From an uncultured Acetobacteraceae bacterium (GTDB taxonomy: Bacteria; Pseudomonadota; Alphaproteobacteria; Acetobacterales; Acetobacteraceae): a stretch of 59,333 bases of DNA. The notes beneath the pieces were generated by a model, which saw nothing but the letters and a program-made list of their open reading frames with translations, did not search any database and was not told the origin of the DNA. Shown here in pieces: positions 26,272 to 36,241 of this stretch. Numbering within the stretch: the stretch's first letter is position 1; the number at the start of each line of letters is the position of its first letter. The DNA lies in contig CAIVPZ010000070.1 of NCBI GenBank assembly GCA_903907955.1, forward strand, positions 1 through 59,333. Direction: 5' to 3'. The position numbers and the translations under genes are program-made.

Positions 26272-26376
26272 TCAGAGCTTGTGAAGCAATCGAACTTGCG
26301 AACGAACGCCCGCTGATATCATTGAGCGTTTCCGGCTGGATCGGAGCGTCGCGGGCATTCATTCACAAACTCTCAG
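26272..26376. repeat. MITE-like element, copy 1
   Basis: This 105 bp element is about 80% similar by eye to 34314-34442 after allowing one insertion. The outer parts are imperfect inverted repeats: TCAGAGCTTGTGAA...GAACGCCCGC at the left and, read from the right on the minus strand, TGAGAGTTTGTGAA...TGCCCGC. It has no coding capacity. Its right end contains the stop codon of the adjacent TPR-like gene. Confidence 0.65.
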
Positions 26377-26870
26377 TCCTCCTCCTGACCGCCGCGGTCG
26401 AGGATCGCCAGCAGGCGGCGGGCCGACATCCGGTCCTCGGGGTCAAGTTCCGCCACCTTGTCCAGCACGGCCCGGCTTTCCGCCTCGCGGCCCAGTCGTG
26501 CCAGCACGTAGCCGGTGGCGAGCAGGGCGAACAGCACCAGCCGCGGCCCCGGCTCCAGCGCCGAGAACGCGGCGTCATCGGCGCGGACGTCGCGCCAGTC
26601 GGCGGGCAACTGGCTGCGGCGCAGCGCATCGGCCAGGCAGGTGCGGGCGTGCGGCAGTGCCTCCGCCAGACGATGCCGGTAGAAATAGAACCGGTAGGCG
26701 CCGAGATGCACCGCGAGGTGCCCCGGCGCGAGGGCGAGCGCATCGAGGATATGCCCCTCGGCCGCCGCCGCATCATGCCAGGCCAGGCCCGCCGCATGCA
26801 GGGCGCGTTCGGCGTCGGCGGGGAGGTCCCCGCCATAGTAGCGCCGGTTCAGCCATGCAGCGTCCTGCAT
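26373..26870 (-). CDS. TPR-like hypothetical protein
   Basis: This 165-residue, mainly helical protein has two visible tetratricopeptide-like units. One is around DALALAPGHLAVHLGAYRF, the other around YVLARLGREAESRAVLDKV, followed by ELDPEDRMSARRLL. No catalytic motif is present. It lies 16 bp downstream of a glycosyltransferase on the same strand and is probably cotranscribed with it. Its stop codon lies within the terminal repeat of a MITE-like element, so the native C-terminus may have been altered by insertion. Confidence 0.75.
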   Translation of the reverse strand: MQDAAWLNRRYYGGDLPADAERALHAAGLAWHDAAAAEGHILDALALAPGHLAVHLGAYRFYFYRHRLAEALPHARTCLADALRRSQLPADWRDVRADDAAFSALEPGPRLVLFALLATGYVLARLGREAESRAVLDKVAELDPEDRMSARRLLAILDRGGQEED

Positions 26871-26886
26871 GCGCGGGGCCTTGCGG

Positions 26887-27936
26887 CTACGCTCCGGCCT
26901 GCTGCTGGCGCGCGGCGATCAACCGTTCGTACAGGGCCACGTAGTCCTGCGCCATGCGCCGCGCGGTAAAGCGCTTGTCGAACTGCGCCCGAACGCCGGC
27001 GCGGTCGATTTCGTGCAGGCGGCCGCAGGCGGCCACCGCCGCGTCCACGCTGTCCACCACGAAGCCGGTGACGCCGTCGTCCATCACTTCCGGCACGCTG
27101 CCGTGGCGCATCGCAATCACCGGGCAGCCGCAGGCCATGGCCTCGATCATCACCAGGCCGAACGGCTCCGGCCAGTCGATCGGGAACAGCAACGCCTTGG
27201 CGCCGGACAGGAAGGCGGGTTTCTGGGCGTCGTTGATCTCGCCGATGAACTCGACATTGGCATCGGCCAGCAGCGGCTCGACCGCGTGCTTGAAGTATTC
27301 GGCGTCGGCCTTGTCCACCTTGGCGGCGACCTTCAGTTTCACGCCGCAGCGGCCGGCGATCTGGATGGCGCGCTCGATCCCCTTCTCCGGCGAGATGCGG
27401 CCGAGGAAGGCGAAGTAGTCGCGGTTTTCCACCGGCTGCGGCGTCAGCAGGTTGGCGGGCATGCCGTGATAGACCGTGGCCGCCCAGCCGACATCCGGCA
27501 GCGGCTGGCGCTGGTTGTTGGAGATCGACACCAGCGGTACCGTCGGGAACATGCGGTAGATCGCGCCGAACTCGGGCAGGTCGAGACGCCCGTGCAGGGT
27601 GGTCAGGAACGGCACCTCCTGGCGGGTGAACACCGAGTTCGGCCAGTAATCGATGTGGAAGTGCAGCACGTCGAACTGGTCGGAGCGCCGGCGCACGTAT
27701 TCGATCATCAGGGCATAGGTGGAAACCCAGTCGCGGATGTCGGGGTCAAGCCGCAGTGACCGCGGCCAGGGGGCGTCGAGCTTCGCCGAGGTGATGGAGT
27801 CGCCGGACGCGAACAGGGTGACGTCGTGACCCAGCTCCACCAGCGCCTCGGTCAGCGAGGAGACGACGCGTTCGGAGCCGCCATACAGCTTGGGCGGCAC
27901 AGCCTCGAACAGGGGCGCGATCTGGGCGATACGCAT
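26887..27936 (-). CDS. Glycosyltransferase family 4 protein
   Basis: This 349-residue GT-B fold enzyme has the N-terminal domain motif KLYGGSERVVSSL and a DVLHFHIDYWP segment. The C-terminal donor-binding half has FAFLGRISPEKGIERAI and then the E-x7-E motif in EPFGLVMIEAMACGCPVIAM. This is the retaining GT4 pattern; sugar donor and acceptor are not evident. ATG 27936 is chosen because it starts MRIAQIAPL, the usual family opening, although the frame stays open upstream. Confidence 0.92.
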   Translation of the reverse strand: MRIAQIAPLFEAVPPKLYGGSERVVSSLTEALVELGHDVTLFASGDSITSAKLDAPWPRSLRLDPDIRDWVSTYALMIEYVRRRSDQFDVLHFHIDYWPNSVFTRQEVPFLTTLHGRLDLPEFGAIYRMFPTVPLVSISNNQRQPLPDVGWAATVYHGMPANLLTPQPVENRDYFAFLGRISPEKGIERAIQIAGRCGVKLKVAAKVDKADAEYFKHAVEPLLADANVEFIGEINDAQKPAFLSGAKALLFPIDWPEPFGLVMIEAMACGCPVIAMRHGSVPEVMDDGVTGFVVDSVDAAVAACGRLHEIDRAGVRAQFDKRFTARRMAQDYVALYERLIAARQQQAGA

Positions 27937-28213
27937 GGCCGGTGGGGCCCTTTCGGTCGGGATCGGGATGGAAGGGTGCCTGCGGGCGGGCGCGAGGCGG
28001 GTCGAGGCTCGGTTAGGCGGACAAGATGGCGAAAACGCGGCCGGGGAAGGAAGGCCGGAGACGCTGCCCCACAGGCGCGCCGGCTGCGCAGCATACCACA
28101 CGGGCGACCGCATCGACCCGCCTCGTCTGCCGTCTGGCCCTGCCGCCGCCGCCCCGTTAAGGAGGGGCGCCGTCCCGACCCAGCCCGGCCCAGGCAGGCC
28201 GACCCAGGCAGCA

Positions 28214-28735
28214 ATGAACCGCTCCAACCCCCTCCTGATCATCCTGGCCCTCGCGGCCATCGTACTGATCCTGCTCAACCTCGCCGGCAAGCTGCACCTC
28301 CGGCTGCCCGGCCATACCCTCGACATGGCCGGCCGCGCCCGGGTCGTCGATGGCGACACGCTGGACATGGGCGGGCGCCGCATCCGCCTGTTCGGCATCG
28401 ACGCCCCCGAGAGCACCCAGACCTGCGAGCGCGACGGGCTTTCCTACGCCTGCGGCCAGGCGGCCAAACACTTCCTGGAGCAGCTCATCGCCGGCCAGCC
28501 GGTCGCCTGCCGGGCGCACGACACCGACCGGTACGGCCGCGAGGTCGCCACCTGCACCGTCGGCGACCGGGACATCAACGCCGCCATGGTCGGCGCCGGC
28601 TGGGCGGTGGCCTACCGGCAATACTCCACCGCCTATGTCCCGCTGGAAGACGAAGCCAGAAGCCGCCGCGCCGGCATCTGGGCCGGCCGCTTCGAGCTGC
28701 CCTCGGCGTATCGCCGCGAGCGGCACGGCGGATAG
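28214..28735 (+). CDS. Membrane-anchored thermonuclease-family protein
   Basis: The 173-residue protein has one N-terminal membrane helix (residues about 7-24), then a staphylococcal-nuclease-like OB fold. Active-site-type residues are present: Asp46/Asp48 in VVDGDT, Arg58 in RRIRLFG, Asp63 and Glu66 in IDAPES, and an Arg in DRYGREVA. Two Cys (residues 71 and 80) could form a disulfide outside the cytoplasm. It is probably an exported nuclease tethered to the inner membrane. It diverges from the glycosyltransferase gene. Confidence 0.88.
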   Translation: MNRSNPLLIILALAAIVLILLNLAGKLHLRLPGHTLDMAGRARVVDGDTLDMGGRRIRLFGIDAPESTQTCERDGLSYACGQAAKHFLEQLIAGQPVACRAHDTDRYGREVATCTVGDRDINAAMVGAGWAVAYRQYSTAYVPLEDEARSRRAGIWAGRFELPSAYRRERHGG

Positions 28736-28805
28736 GCAATAACAACGGCGCGCTGACCGGCGCGCGCCTTCCGCCCCCGGGGGCCGGCTGCTAGAACCGC
28801 CCGGC

Positions 28806-29966
28806 ATGAACGACGATCCTCCCCCCAACCCCGCCCTGCTGCCGGCCGGGCTGTCCGACCTGCTGCCGCCCGAGGCCGAAACCGCGGCCGCGTCGGTGGA
28901 AGCCATCATGGGCATCTTCGCCGCCCATGCGTACCAGCGCGTCAAGCCGCCGCTGCTGGAATTCGCCGACGGCCTGCTCGCCGGCACCGGCGCCGCCATG
29001 GCCGACCAGACCTTCCACCTCATGGACCCCGACAGCCACCGCATGATGGGGCTGCGCGCCGACATGACCCCGCAGGTGGCCCGCATCGCCACCACCCGGC
29101 TGGCCCACCTGGCGCGCCCGCTGCGCCTGTCCTATGCCGGCCAGTCGCTGCGCGTGCGCGCCACCGGCCTTGCCGCCGAGCGCCAGATCGCCCAGGCCGG
29201 CATCGAACTGATCGGCCCCGACAGTCCGGCGGCCGATGCCGAAATCGTCCAGGTCGGCGCCGAGGCGCTCGCCGCGCTTGGCCTCACCCGGATTTCCTTC
29301 GATCTCACCCTGCCGCAGCTGGTCCCCACCCTGCTGGAGGAAGCCGGCCTGCCGCCGGCCGCGCGCTCTGCGCTGGGCCGCGCGCTCGACCGCAAGGACG
29401 CCGCCGCCGTCGCCGAGCACGGCGGCAAACTCGCCGGCACGCTGACCGATCTGCTGCTCGCCGCCGGTCCCGCCGACCGCGCGCTCGAGGCGCTGCTCGG
29501 CGCGGCGCTGACCCCGGGCGCCCGCGCCCACGCCGAACGCCTGGCCGCCACCGTCGCCGCCATCCGCGCCCGGGTGCCCGAACTGCGCCTGACCGTCGAT
29601 CCGGTGGAGTTCCGCGGCCTGCGCTATCACACCGGCGTTACCCTCACCGTGTTCGCGCCCGGCCGCCATGAGGAACTGGCGCGCGGCGGCCGCTACATCT
29701 GCGGCAACGGCGAGGCCGGCGAGCCTGCCACCGGCCTGACGCTCTATCCCGACGCGGTGTTGCGCGCCGCGCCGCCGCGTGCCCCCCGGCCGCGCATCTT
29801 CCTGCCCGCCGGCACCGACGCTGCCGCCGCCGCCGCCCTGCGCGCCGAGGGCTACGCCACCGTCGCCGCGCTGCACCCCATCGCCGATCCGGCCGGCGAG
29901 GCGCGCCGCCTCGCCTGTTCCTTCCTGCTTGCGGCGGCCGGCCCGGTCGCCCTCACCCCGGAGTAG
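28806..29966 (+). CDS. hisZ: ATP phosphoribosyltransferase regulatory subunit
   Basis: HisZ is a catalytically inactive HisRS paralogue that activates the short HisG at the first step of histidine synthesis. The 386-residue protein starts with [16 protein letters not shown]. It contains the class II aaRS-like block [17 protein letters not shown] and the [15 protein letters not shown] segment, and further on [16 protein letters not shown]. Seven bases separate it from purA, so they share a transcript, as in many alphaproteobacteria. hisG is not in the window. Confidence 0.95.
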   Translation: MNDDPPPNPALLPAGLSDLLPPEAETAAASVEAIMGIFAAHAYQRVKPPLLEFADGLLAGTGAAMADQTFHLMDPDSHRMMGLRADMTPQVARIATTRLAHLARPLRLSYAGQSLRVRATGLAAERQIAQAGIELIGPDSPAADAEIVQVGAEALAALGLTRISFDLTLPQLVPTLLEEAGLPPAARSALGRALDRKDAAAVAEHGGKLAGTLTDLLLAAGPADRALEALLGAALTPGARAHAERLAATVAAIRARVPELRLTVDPVEFRGLRYHTGVTLTVFAPGRHEELARGGRYICGNGEAGEPATGLTLYPDAVLRAAPPRAPRPRIFLPAGTDAAAAAALRAEGYATVAALHPIADPAGEARRLACSFLLAAAGPVALTPE

Positions 29967-29973
29967 ATCCAGC

Positions 29974-31263
29974 ATGGCCAACGTCGCCGTCATCGGCGCC
30001 CAATGGGGCGACGAGGGCAAGGGCAAGGTGGTGGACTGGCTGGCCAGCCGCGCCGACATCGTCGTGCGTTTCCAGGGCGGCCACAACGCCGGCCACACCC
30101 TGGTGGTCGGCGACCAGACCTACAAGCTCTCGCTGCTGCCCTCCGGCCTGGTGCGCGGCAAGCTCGGCATCATCGGCAACGGCGTGGTGATCGACCCCGA
30201 AGCCCTGCTGGCCGAGATCGACCGCGTCGGCAGGCAGGGCCTGCACGTTACGCCGGAGACGCTGCGCATTGCCGAGAACGCCATTCTCATCCTGCCGCTG
30301 CACGGCGCCATCGACCGTGCCCGCGAGGCGGCGCGCGGCGCGGCCAAGATCGGCACCACCGGGCGCGGCATCGGCCCGGCCTATGAGGACAAGGTGGCCC
30401 GCCGCGCCATCCGCGTCTGCGACCTCGCCGAGCCGGAGACGTTGGCGGACAAGCTGGACGAGCTTCTGCGGCATCACAATACGCTGCTGAAGGGTCTCGG
30501 TGCCGATACGTTCGGGAAGCAGGCGCTGCTCGACCGCCTGCTGGAACTCGCCCCGCTGGTGCTGCCCTTCGCCGAACCGGTCTGGGAACGCCTCGACGAA
30601 GCCCGCCGCGCCGGCAAGCGCATCCTGTTCGAGGGTGCCCAGGCGGTGATGCTCGATGTCGATCATGGCACCTACCCATTCGTCACCAGCAGCAACACCG
30701 TCGCCGCCACCGCCGCCGCCGGCTCGGGCGTCGGGCCGGGCGCGGTGGGGTTCGTGCTCGGCATTGCCAAGGCGTATTGCACCCGGGTCGGCTCCGGCCC
30801 GTTCCCGACCGAGTTGCACGACGCCACCGGCGCGCTGCTGGGCGATCGTGGCCACGAATTCGGCACCGTCACCGGCCGCCGCCGCCGCTGCGGCTGGTTC
30901 GACGCCGCCCTGGTGCGCCAGGCGGTGAAGGTCGGCGGCATCCAGGGCCTCGCCCTGACCAAGCTCGACGTGCTGGACGGGCTGCCGGAACTGCGGGTCT
31001 GCGTCGGCTACCGCATTGGCGGCGAAACCCTGCGCCACCTGCCCGCCGCCATGCGCGCCCAGGCGGCGGCGGAGCCGGTGTTTGAAACGATGGAAGGCTG
31101 GTCCGAGTCGACCCGCGGGGCGCGAAGCTGGGCCGACCTGCCGGCGCAGGCGATCAAATATGTGCGGCGCATCGAGGAACTGGTGGAGGCGCCGGTTACG
31201 CTGCTTTCCACCAGTCCGGAACGGGATGATACGATCCTCGTGAAAGATCCTTTTGAGGACTGA
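29974..31263 (+). CDS. purA: Adenylosuccinate synthetase
   Basis: This enzyme makes adenylosuccinate from IMP, aspartate and GTP in AMP synthesis. The 429-residue protein has the GTP-binding QWGDEGKGK at residues 8-16, the GHNAGHT motif, the IMP-binding [14 protein letters not shown], and the aspartate-loop signature [13 protein letters not shown]. It follows hisZ in one operon. Regulation is not evident in the sequence. A GC-rich repeat follows the stop within a few bases and may act as terminator. Confidence 0.97.
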   Translation: MANVAVIGAQWGDEGKGKVVDWLASRADIVVRFQGGHNAGHTLVVGDQTYKLSLLPSGLVRGKLGIIGNGVVIDPEALLAEIDRVGRQGLHVTPETLRIAENAILILPLHGAIDRAREAARGAAKIGTTGRGIGPAYEDKVARRAIRVCDLAEPETLADKLDELLRHHNTLLKGLGADTFGKQALLDRLLELAPLVLPFAEPVWERLDEARRAGKRILFEGAQAVMLDVDHGTYPFVTSSNTVAATAAAGSGVGPGAVGFVLGIAKAYCTRVGSGPFPTELHDATGALLGDRGHEFGTVTGRRRRCGWFDAALVRQAVKVGGIQGLALTKLDVLDGLPELRVCVGYRIGGETLRHLPAAMRAQAAAEPVFETMEGWSESTRGARSWADLPAQAIKYVRRIEELVEAPVTLLSTSPERDDTILVKDPFED

Positions 31264-31267
31264 CAGA

Positions 31268-31322
31268 AAGGCCAGGGCGCTGCCCTGGACCCGCCAAGGG
31301 GCAGTGGCCCCTTGGAACCCAT
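31268..31322. repeat. GC-rich tandem-hairpin intergenic repeat
   Basis: This is a canonical left-orientation copy with CCAGGGCGCTGCCCTGG, then ACCCGCCAAGGGGCAGTGG and CCCCTTGG, ending AACCCAT. It is placed four bases after the purA stop, so it probably contributes to transcript 3' end formation. Confidence 0.8.
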
Positions 31323-31386
31323 TCCATTAACGTTGCCGCCAGCGCCGGCAACAGCTTATCGTTCCCGAAAAGCGGAGCGATGCGCC

Positions 31387-31869
31387 ATGCCACATGATCT
31401 GTCGGAAGCCATCGGGCGATTCGGGCGTGAACGCAGCCGGGCCGAGGCGGAAGCCGGATTGCTGAAACGCCACGCGCCGGACGACCCCGCCGCCCGCACC
31501 CTCTACGCCGCCGCCAAGGCCGGCTTCGACGGGCTGATCGAACAACTTCTCGCCGATCTGGCGCAGCACCACAGCCCCGACCTGTCGCCCCGCTTCCGCG
31601 CCGCCCTGCAAACGGCGGCCGACGCCCGCGGCGCCTTCAGCGCCCACGTGTCGGCAACGCTGCGCGTGCGCCTGCCGGTCGGCGCCAAATTCGATCTGCT
31701 GGCAACGCTGGAAGCGATCCCGGCCGCCCTGGTGAAGGCGGTGGTGGACAGCGGCATCGCCATCTGGCGCGAGGTCCATCAGGCCAGCGCCGAGCGCCGC
31801 CGCGATATCGCCACCCGGCTGGAGGCGCAACGCTGGAAACCCTGGGCCGAGATTCCGGCCGCGGCGTAG
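31387..31869 (+). CDS. Hypothetical protein, 160 residues
   Basis: This Ala/Arg-rich, predicted largely helical protein starts at ATG 31387 (MPHDLSEAIGRF), with GGAG about 9 bases upstream. No catalytic motif, signal peptide or membrane helix is obvious. A conserved-looking segment is AQHHSPDLSPRFRAAL. It stands alone between the purA repeat and a strong terminator. I do not recognise a family. Confidence 0.6.
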   Translation: MPHDLSEAIGRFGRERSRAEAEAGLLKRHAPDDPAARTLYAAAKAGFDGLIEQLLADLAQHHSPDLSPRFRAALQTAADARGAFSAHVSATLRVRLPVGAKFDLLATLEAIPAALVKAVVDSGIAIWREVHQASAERRRDIATRLEAQRWKPWAEIPAAA

Positions 31870-31885
31870 CACCGCCAATAAGATA

Positions 31886-31914
31886 CGGCCCCGGGGTTGC
31901 CCCCGGGGCCGTTT
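31886..31914 (+). terminator. Rho-independent terminator
   Basis: A perfect 11 bp stem CGGCCCCGGGG / CCCCGGGGCCG closes a TTGC loop and is followed by TTT. It lies between the end of the 160-residue gene and the convergent hppA gene, and probably ends transcription from the left. Its minus-strand tail is weaker in T. Confidence 0.85.
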
Positions 31915-31936
31915 CCTTACGCGCCGCCCTGATTGC

Positions 31937-34036
31937 TCAGTGCGCGAAGCTGAACAGCACTGCCAGCAGCAGCAGCGCCACGATGTTGGTGATCTTGATC
32001 ATCGGGTTCACCGCGGGACCCGCGGTGTCCTTGTATGGATCGCCAACCGTATCGCCGGTCACGGCCGCCTTGTGGGCTTCCGATCCCTTGCCGCCGAAGT
32101 TGCCTTCCTCGATGTACTTCTTGGCGTTGTCCCACGCGCCGCCGCCCGAGGTCATCGAGATGGCGACGAACAGGCCGGTCACGATGGTGCCGAGCAGCAG
32201 CGCCCCCACCGAGGCGAAGGCCTGCGCCTGCCCACCGACCAGCAGGATAACGAAGTACAGCACGATCGGCGCCAGCACCGGCAGCAGCGACGGCAGGATC
32301 ATCTCCTTGATCGCGGCCTTGGTCAGCAGGTCCACCGCGCGGCCGTAGTCGGGCTTGCCGGTGCCCTCCATGATGCCGGGGATTTCCTTGAACTGGCGAC
32401 GCACTTCCACCACCACCGAACCGGCGGCGCGGCCGACCGCGGTCATGCCCATCGCCCCGAACAGGTAGGGCAGCAGGCCGCCGATGAACAGGCCGATCAC
32501 CACGTACGGATTCTGCAGCGCGAAATCGACCTTCAGGGTCGGGAAGTAGCGCGACAGATCCTCGGTGTAGGCGGCGAACAGCACCAGCGAGGCAAGCCCT
32601 GCCGAGCCGATCGCATAGCCCTTGGTCACGGCCTTGGTGGTGTTGCCCACCGCGTCCAGCGCGTCGGTGATCTTCCGCACGTCGGGCGGCAGACCGGCCA
32701 TTTCGGCGATGCCGCCGGCGTTGTCGGTCACCGGGCCGTAGGCGTCCAGCGCCACGACCAGGCCAGCCAGCGACAGCATGGTCGTCGCCGCGATCGAGAT
32801 GCCGTACAGCCCCGCCGCCAGGAACGACAGGATGATGCCCGTGCTGATCACCAGCACCGGCAGCGCCGTCGATTCCAGCGAGATCGCCAGGCCCTGGATG
32901 ACGTTGGTGCCGTGGCCGGTGGTGGACGCCTGGGCGATGCTGCGCACCGGGCGGAACTCGGTCGAGGTGTAGTACTCGGTGATCCAGACGATCAGCCCGG
33001 TCACGCCCAGACCGACCAGCGCGCATTCGAACAGTGCCAGGCCCGTCGTGGTTGCCCCGGCGGCGCCCACCGCGACCGGCGCGGTGATGCCGACCACCAG
33101 AGCAATGACCACGGCGATCGCCGCCGCGCTCAGCACGCCGGTGACGACCAGGCCCTTGTACAGCGCGCCCATGATGTTGTTGGAGGCGCCGAGCTTCACG
33201 AAACGCACGCCGATGACCGAGGTGACGATGCACACCGCGCCGATCAGCAGCGGCAGCAGCAGCATGGCATCGCGCACCGGGCCGGCGGCGAAGAAGATGT
33301 TGCCCAGCAGGATGGTGGCGACGATGGTGACCGCATAGGTTTCGAACAGGTCGGCGGCCATGCCGGCGCAGTCGCCGACGTTGTCGCCCACGTTGTCGGC
33401 GATCACGGCCGGGTTGCGGGGATCATCCTCGGGAATGCCGGCTTCGACCTTGCCCACCAGGTCCGCACCGACGTCGGCGCCCTTGGTGAAGATGCCGCCG
33501 CCAAGCCGGGCGAAGATGGAGATCAGCGAGCCACCGAAGGACAGCGCGACCAGTGCCGACATGATGTCGTTCAGCGGCACGTTCAGGAAGCGCAGCGCGC
33601 TGTAGTAGCCGCCCACCCCCAGCAGGCCGAGGCCGACCACCAGCATCCCGGTGATGGCGCCCGACTTGAAGGCGATGTCCAGCCCCTCCGCGAGCCCGGT
33701 GCGTGCGGCCTGCGCCGTGCGCACATTGGCGCGCACCGACACGTTCATGCCCACATAACCGGCACCGCCCGAAAGCAGCGCGCCGATCAGGAAGCCGATG
33801 GCGGCCAGGTGCCCGAGCGTCAGCCACAGGATGGCGAGGATCACCAGTCCGACGATGCCGATCGTCGTGTACTGGCGGTTCAGGTAGGCGCGGGCGCCTT
33901 CCTGCACGGCAGCGGCAATCTCCTGCATGCGCGAGGAGCCCGCGTCGGCGGCCAGGACCTGCTTGCCGGTGCTGTACCCGTAGTACAGCGCCAGCAGCCC
34001 TGCGGCCAAAACCAGAGGGTAGGCGACGAGTATCAT
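31937..34036 (-). CDS. hppA: K+-independent membrane-bound proton-translocating pyrophosphatase
   Basis: This enzyme pumps protons using pyrophosphate hydrolysis. The 699-residue protein has about 16 membrane segments. Substrate-binding motifs are [11 protein letters not shown] and [15 protein letters not shown], and the C-terminal acidic pair is near [13 protein letters not shown]. The residue after GNTT is Lys ([10 protein letters not shown], about residue 468), the hallmark of the K+-independent subtype. Two ATGs lie nine bases apart. The inner one (34036, MILVAYPL) is preferred because GGGGAG sits at a normal distance before it. It is a single-gene unit. Confidence 0.97.
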   Translation of the reverse strand: MILVAYPLVLAAGLLALYYGYSTGKQVLAADAGSSRMQEIAAAVQEGARAYLNRQYTTIGIVGLVILAILWLTLGHLAAIGFLIGALLSGGAGYVGMNVSVRANVRTAQAARTGLAEGLDIAFKSGAITGMLVVGLGLLGVGGYYSALRFLNVPLNDIMSALVALSFGGSLISIFARLGGGIFTKGADVGADLVGKVEAGIPEDDPRNPAVIADNVGDNVGDCAGMAADLFETYAVTIVATILLGNIFFAAGPVRDAMLLLPLLIGAVCIVTSVIGVRFVKLGASNNIMGALYKGLVVTGVLSAAAIAVVIALVVGITAPVAVGAAGATTTGLALFECALVGLGVTGLIVWITEYYTSTEFRPVRSIAQASTTGHGTNVIQGLAISLESTALPVLVISTGIILSFLAAGLYGISIAATTMLSLAGLVVALDAYGPVTDNAGGIAEMAGLPPDVRKITDALDAVGNTTKAVTKGYAIGSAGLASLVLFAAYTEDLSRYFPTLKVDFALQNPYVVIGLFIGGLLPYLFGAMGMTAVGRAAGSVVVEVRRQFKEIPGIMEGTGKPDYGRAVDLLTKAAIKEMILPSLLPVLAPIVLYFVILLVGGQAQAFASVGALLLGTIVTGLFVAISMTSGGGAWDNAKKYIEEGNFGGKGSEAHKAAVTGDTVGDPYKDTAGPAVNPMIKITNIVALLLLAVLFSFAH

Positions 34037-34237
34037 TAGGAGCATCTCCCCATCTTTGGCCGCCCGGAACGAAGGCGCATGCGGCCGTCCGATGCGGCCT
34101 TTGGGGCCGCCTCGCGCCCGGGGATATGACAGATGATTTCGGGGCAGGCAACCGAGCCTCCGGCCCGGTTATGCCCGTCCCGGGTGCGCGCACCCGGTTG
34201 CGCCGCGCGCCCGGACGGGGGAGACTGCATCCGTCAC

Positions 34238-34311
34238 GCGCCTGTAGCTCAGTTGGTCAGAGCGGGCCGCTCATAACGGCTTGGTCGCAGGTTCGAGCCC
34301 TGCCGGGCGCA
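34238..34311 (+). tRNA. tRNA with CAT anticodon (tRNA-Met, or tRNA-Ile2 if lysidine-modified)
   Basis: The cloverleaf folds well: acceptor GCGCCTG/CGGGCGC, D arm GCTC/GAGC, anticodon stem GGCCG/CGGCT with loop CTCATAA (anticodon CAT), T arm GCAGG/CCTGC with TTCGAGC, and discriminator A73. CCA is not encoded. The variable loop TGGTC resembles tRNA-Ile2 as much as elongator Met, so the identity is ambiguous. A MITE-like element begins three bases downstream. Confidence 0.9.
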
Positions 34312-34313
34312 TG

Positions 34314-34442
34314 TCAGGGCTTGCGAAGCAATCGAACCTGCGAATGAACGCCCGCTGATACCCCCGCTGATACCCCCCCTGATACCATTGAGCGTTTCCG
34401 GCCAGGTCGGCGTGCCGCGGGCATTCATTCCCAAACTCTCAG
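34314..34442. repeat. MITE-like element, copy 2, adjacent to the tRNA
   Basis: This 129 bp copy of the element at 26272 starts right after the tRNA gene. It carries a local expansion at 34354-34386, where GCTGATACC with variable C runs is repeated about three times; copy 1 has a single GCTGATATC there. The outer ends are imperfect inverted repeats. It has no coding capacity. Confidence 0.65.
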
Positions 34443-34535
34443 GCAGCCGGACGCCGCCGGCATTTGCGCGCCTGTCGCGGCCCCCGTAGAACACCCGCCA
34501 ACCCAGACCCACGCCGCCCGGAAGGGAGCCAGCCC

Positions 34536-36215
34536 ATGGCCAGCTACCAGTACGTCTATGTCATGAAAGACCTCACCAAAGCCTTCCCCGGCGGAAGGGA
34601 GGTCTTCAAGGGCATTACCCTCTCCTTCCTGCCCGGCGTGAAGATCGGCGTGCTCGGCATCAACGGTGCCGGCAAATCGACCCTGCTGAAGATCATGGCG
34701 GGCATCGAGACCGAATACGGCGGCGAGGCCTGGGCCGCCGAAGGGGCGCGCATCGGCTACCTGTCGCAGGAACCGCATCTCGACCCTGCCAGGACCGTCG
34801 CCGAGAACGTCGCCCTGGCATTCGGCCCGCTGAAGGCCGCGATCGAGCGGTTCAATGAGATATCGAACCGGTTCTGCGAGCCGATGGACGACGACGAGAT
34901 GACCGCCCTGCTCGCCGAACAGGCCGATCTGCAGGAAAAGATCGACCACGAGGACGGCTGGGAATTCGACCGCCGCATCGAGATCGCGCTCGACGCCTTG
35001 CGCTGCCCGCCGCCCGACAGCCCGGTGACCAACCTCTCCGGCGGCGAGCGCCGCCGCGTGGCGCTGTGCCGCCTGCTGCTGGAAAAGCCCGACCTGCTGC
35101 TGCTCGACGAACCGACCAACCATCTCGACGCCGAATCCGTCGCCTGGCTGGAAAAGACCCTGCGCGAATATCCCGGCACCGTGCTGGTGGTCACCCATGA
35201 CCGCTACTTCCTGGAAAACGTCACCAACTGGATTCTGGAAATCGAGCGCGGTCGCGGCTACCCGTTCGAGGGCAACTACTCCTCCTGGCTGAAGCAGAAG
35301 CAGAAGCGCCTGTCGCAGGAAGAAAAAGAGGAAACCGCCCGCCAGCGGGCGCTGGCCGCCGAGGAGGAATGGATTTCCTCCACCCCGCGCGCCCGCCAGA
35401 CCAAGAGCAAGGCGCGCATCCAGAAATACGAGGAGATGCTGCAGCGCAACCAGGAACTGGCCGCGGGGGTGGCCGAGATCGTCATCCCGCCCGGCCCGCG
35501 CCTGGGCAACATCGTCATCGAGGCCGAGGGACTCAACAAGGCCTATGGCGAACGCCTGCTGATCGAGAACCTCAACTTCAAGCTGCCGCCGGGCGGCATC
35601 GTCGGCGTCATCGGCCCGAACGGCGCCGGCAAAACCACCCTGTTCCGCATGATCACCGGCCAGGAACACCCCGATTCCGGCGACCTGCGGGTCGGCGACA
35701 CGGTGAAGCTCGGCTACGTGGACCAGAGCCGCGACAGCCTCGATGCCGACAAGACGGTGTGGCAGGAAATCAGCGGCGGCACCGACGTGATCTACCTCGG
35801 CAAGCGCGCGGTGCCCTCCCGCGCCTATGTCGGCGCGTTCAACTTCAAGGGCACCGACCAGCAGAAGCGGGTCGGCATCCTCTCCGGCGGTGAACGCAAC
35901 CGCGTCCACCTGGCCAAGATGCTGAAGACCGAACACAACGTCATCCTGCTCGACGAACCGACCAACGACCTCGACGTCGATACGCTGCGCGCCCTGGAAG
36001 ACGCGCTGACCGAATTCGCCGGCTGCGCGGTGATCATCACCCATGACCGCTGGTTCCTCGACCGGCTCGCCACCCATATCCTGGCGTTCGAAGGCGACAG
36101 CCACGTCGAGTGGTTCGAAGGCAACTTCCAGGCCTACGAAGAAGACAAACGCCGCCGCCTCGGCGCCGACGCCACCGAACCACACCGCATCAAATACCGG
36201 CCGCTGCGGCGCTAG
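34536..36215 (+). CDS. ettA: ABC-F protein, energy-dependent translational throttle A
   Basis: This ribosome-associated ATPase modulates early elongation according to ATP/ADP ratio. The 559-residue protein contains two ABC domains without membrane segments. The first has Walker A GINGAGKST (residues 41-49) and LSGGERRRVAL followed by LLLLDEPTNHLD. The second has GPNGAGKTT and LSGGERNRVHL followed by ILLDEPTNDLD. The inter-domain linker contains SSTPRARQTKSKARIQKYEE, typical of EttA. The start ATG 34536 has GGAAGGGAG upstream. It stands alone. Confidence 0.96.
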   Translation: MASYQYVYVMKDLTKAFPGGREVFKGITLSFLPGVKIGVLGINGAGKSTLLKIMAGIETEYGGEAWAAEGARIGYLSQEPHLDPARTVAENVALAFGPLKAAIERFNEISNRFCEPMDDDEMTALLAEQADLQEKIDHEDGWEFDRRIEIALDALRCPPPDSPVTNLSGGERRRVALCRLLLEKPDLLLLDEPTNHLDAESVAWLEKTLREYPGTVLVVTHDRYFLENVTNWILEIERGRGYPFEGNYSSWLKQKQKRLSQEEKEETARQRALAAEEEWISSTPRARQTKSKARIQKYEEMLQRNQELAAGVAEIVIPPGPRLGNIVIEAEGLNKAYGERLLIENLNFKLPPGGIVGVIGPNGAGKTTLFRMITGQEHPDSGDLRVGDTVKLGYVDQSRDSLDADKTVWQEISGGTDVIYLGKRAVPSRAYVGAFNFKGTDQQKRVGILSGGERNRVHLAKMLKTEHNVILLDEPTNDLDVDTLRALEDALTEFAGCAVIITHDRWFLDRLATHILAFEGDSHVEWFEGNFQAYEEDKRRRLGADATEPHRIKYRPLRR

Positions 36216-36241
36216 GCTGGGCGTGGCGGGAGGAAGCAAGC

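Noticed and set aside
31940-34039. A plus-strand open frame of about 700 codons opposite hppA
   Set aside because: It mirrors the entire hppA gene and gives a low-complexity His/Gln/Arg-rich product, whereas the minus strand gives a textbook proton pyrophosphatase.
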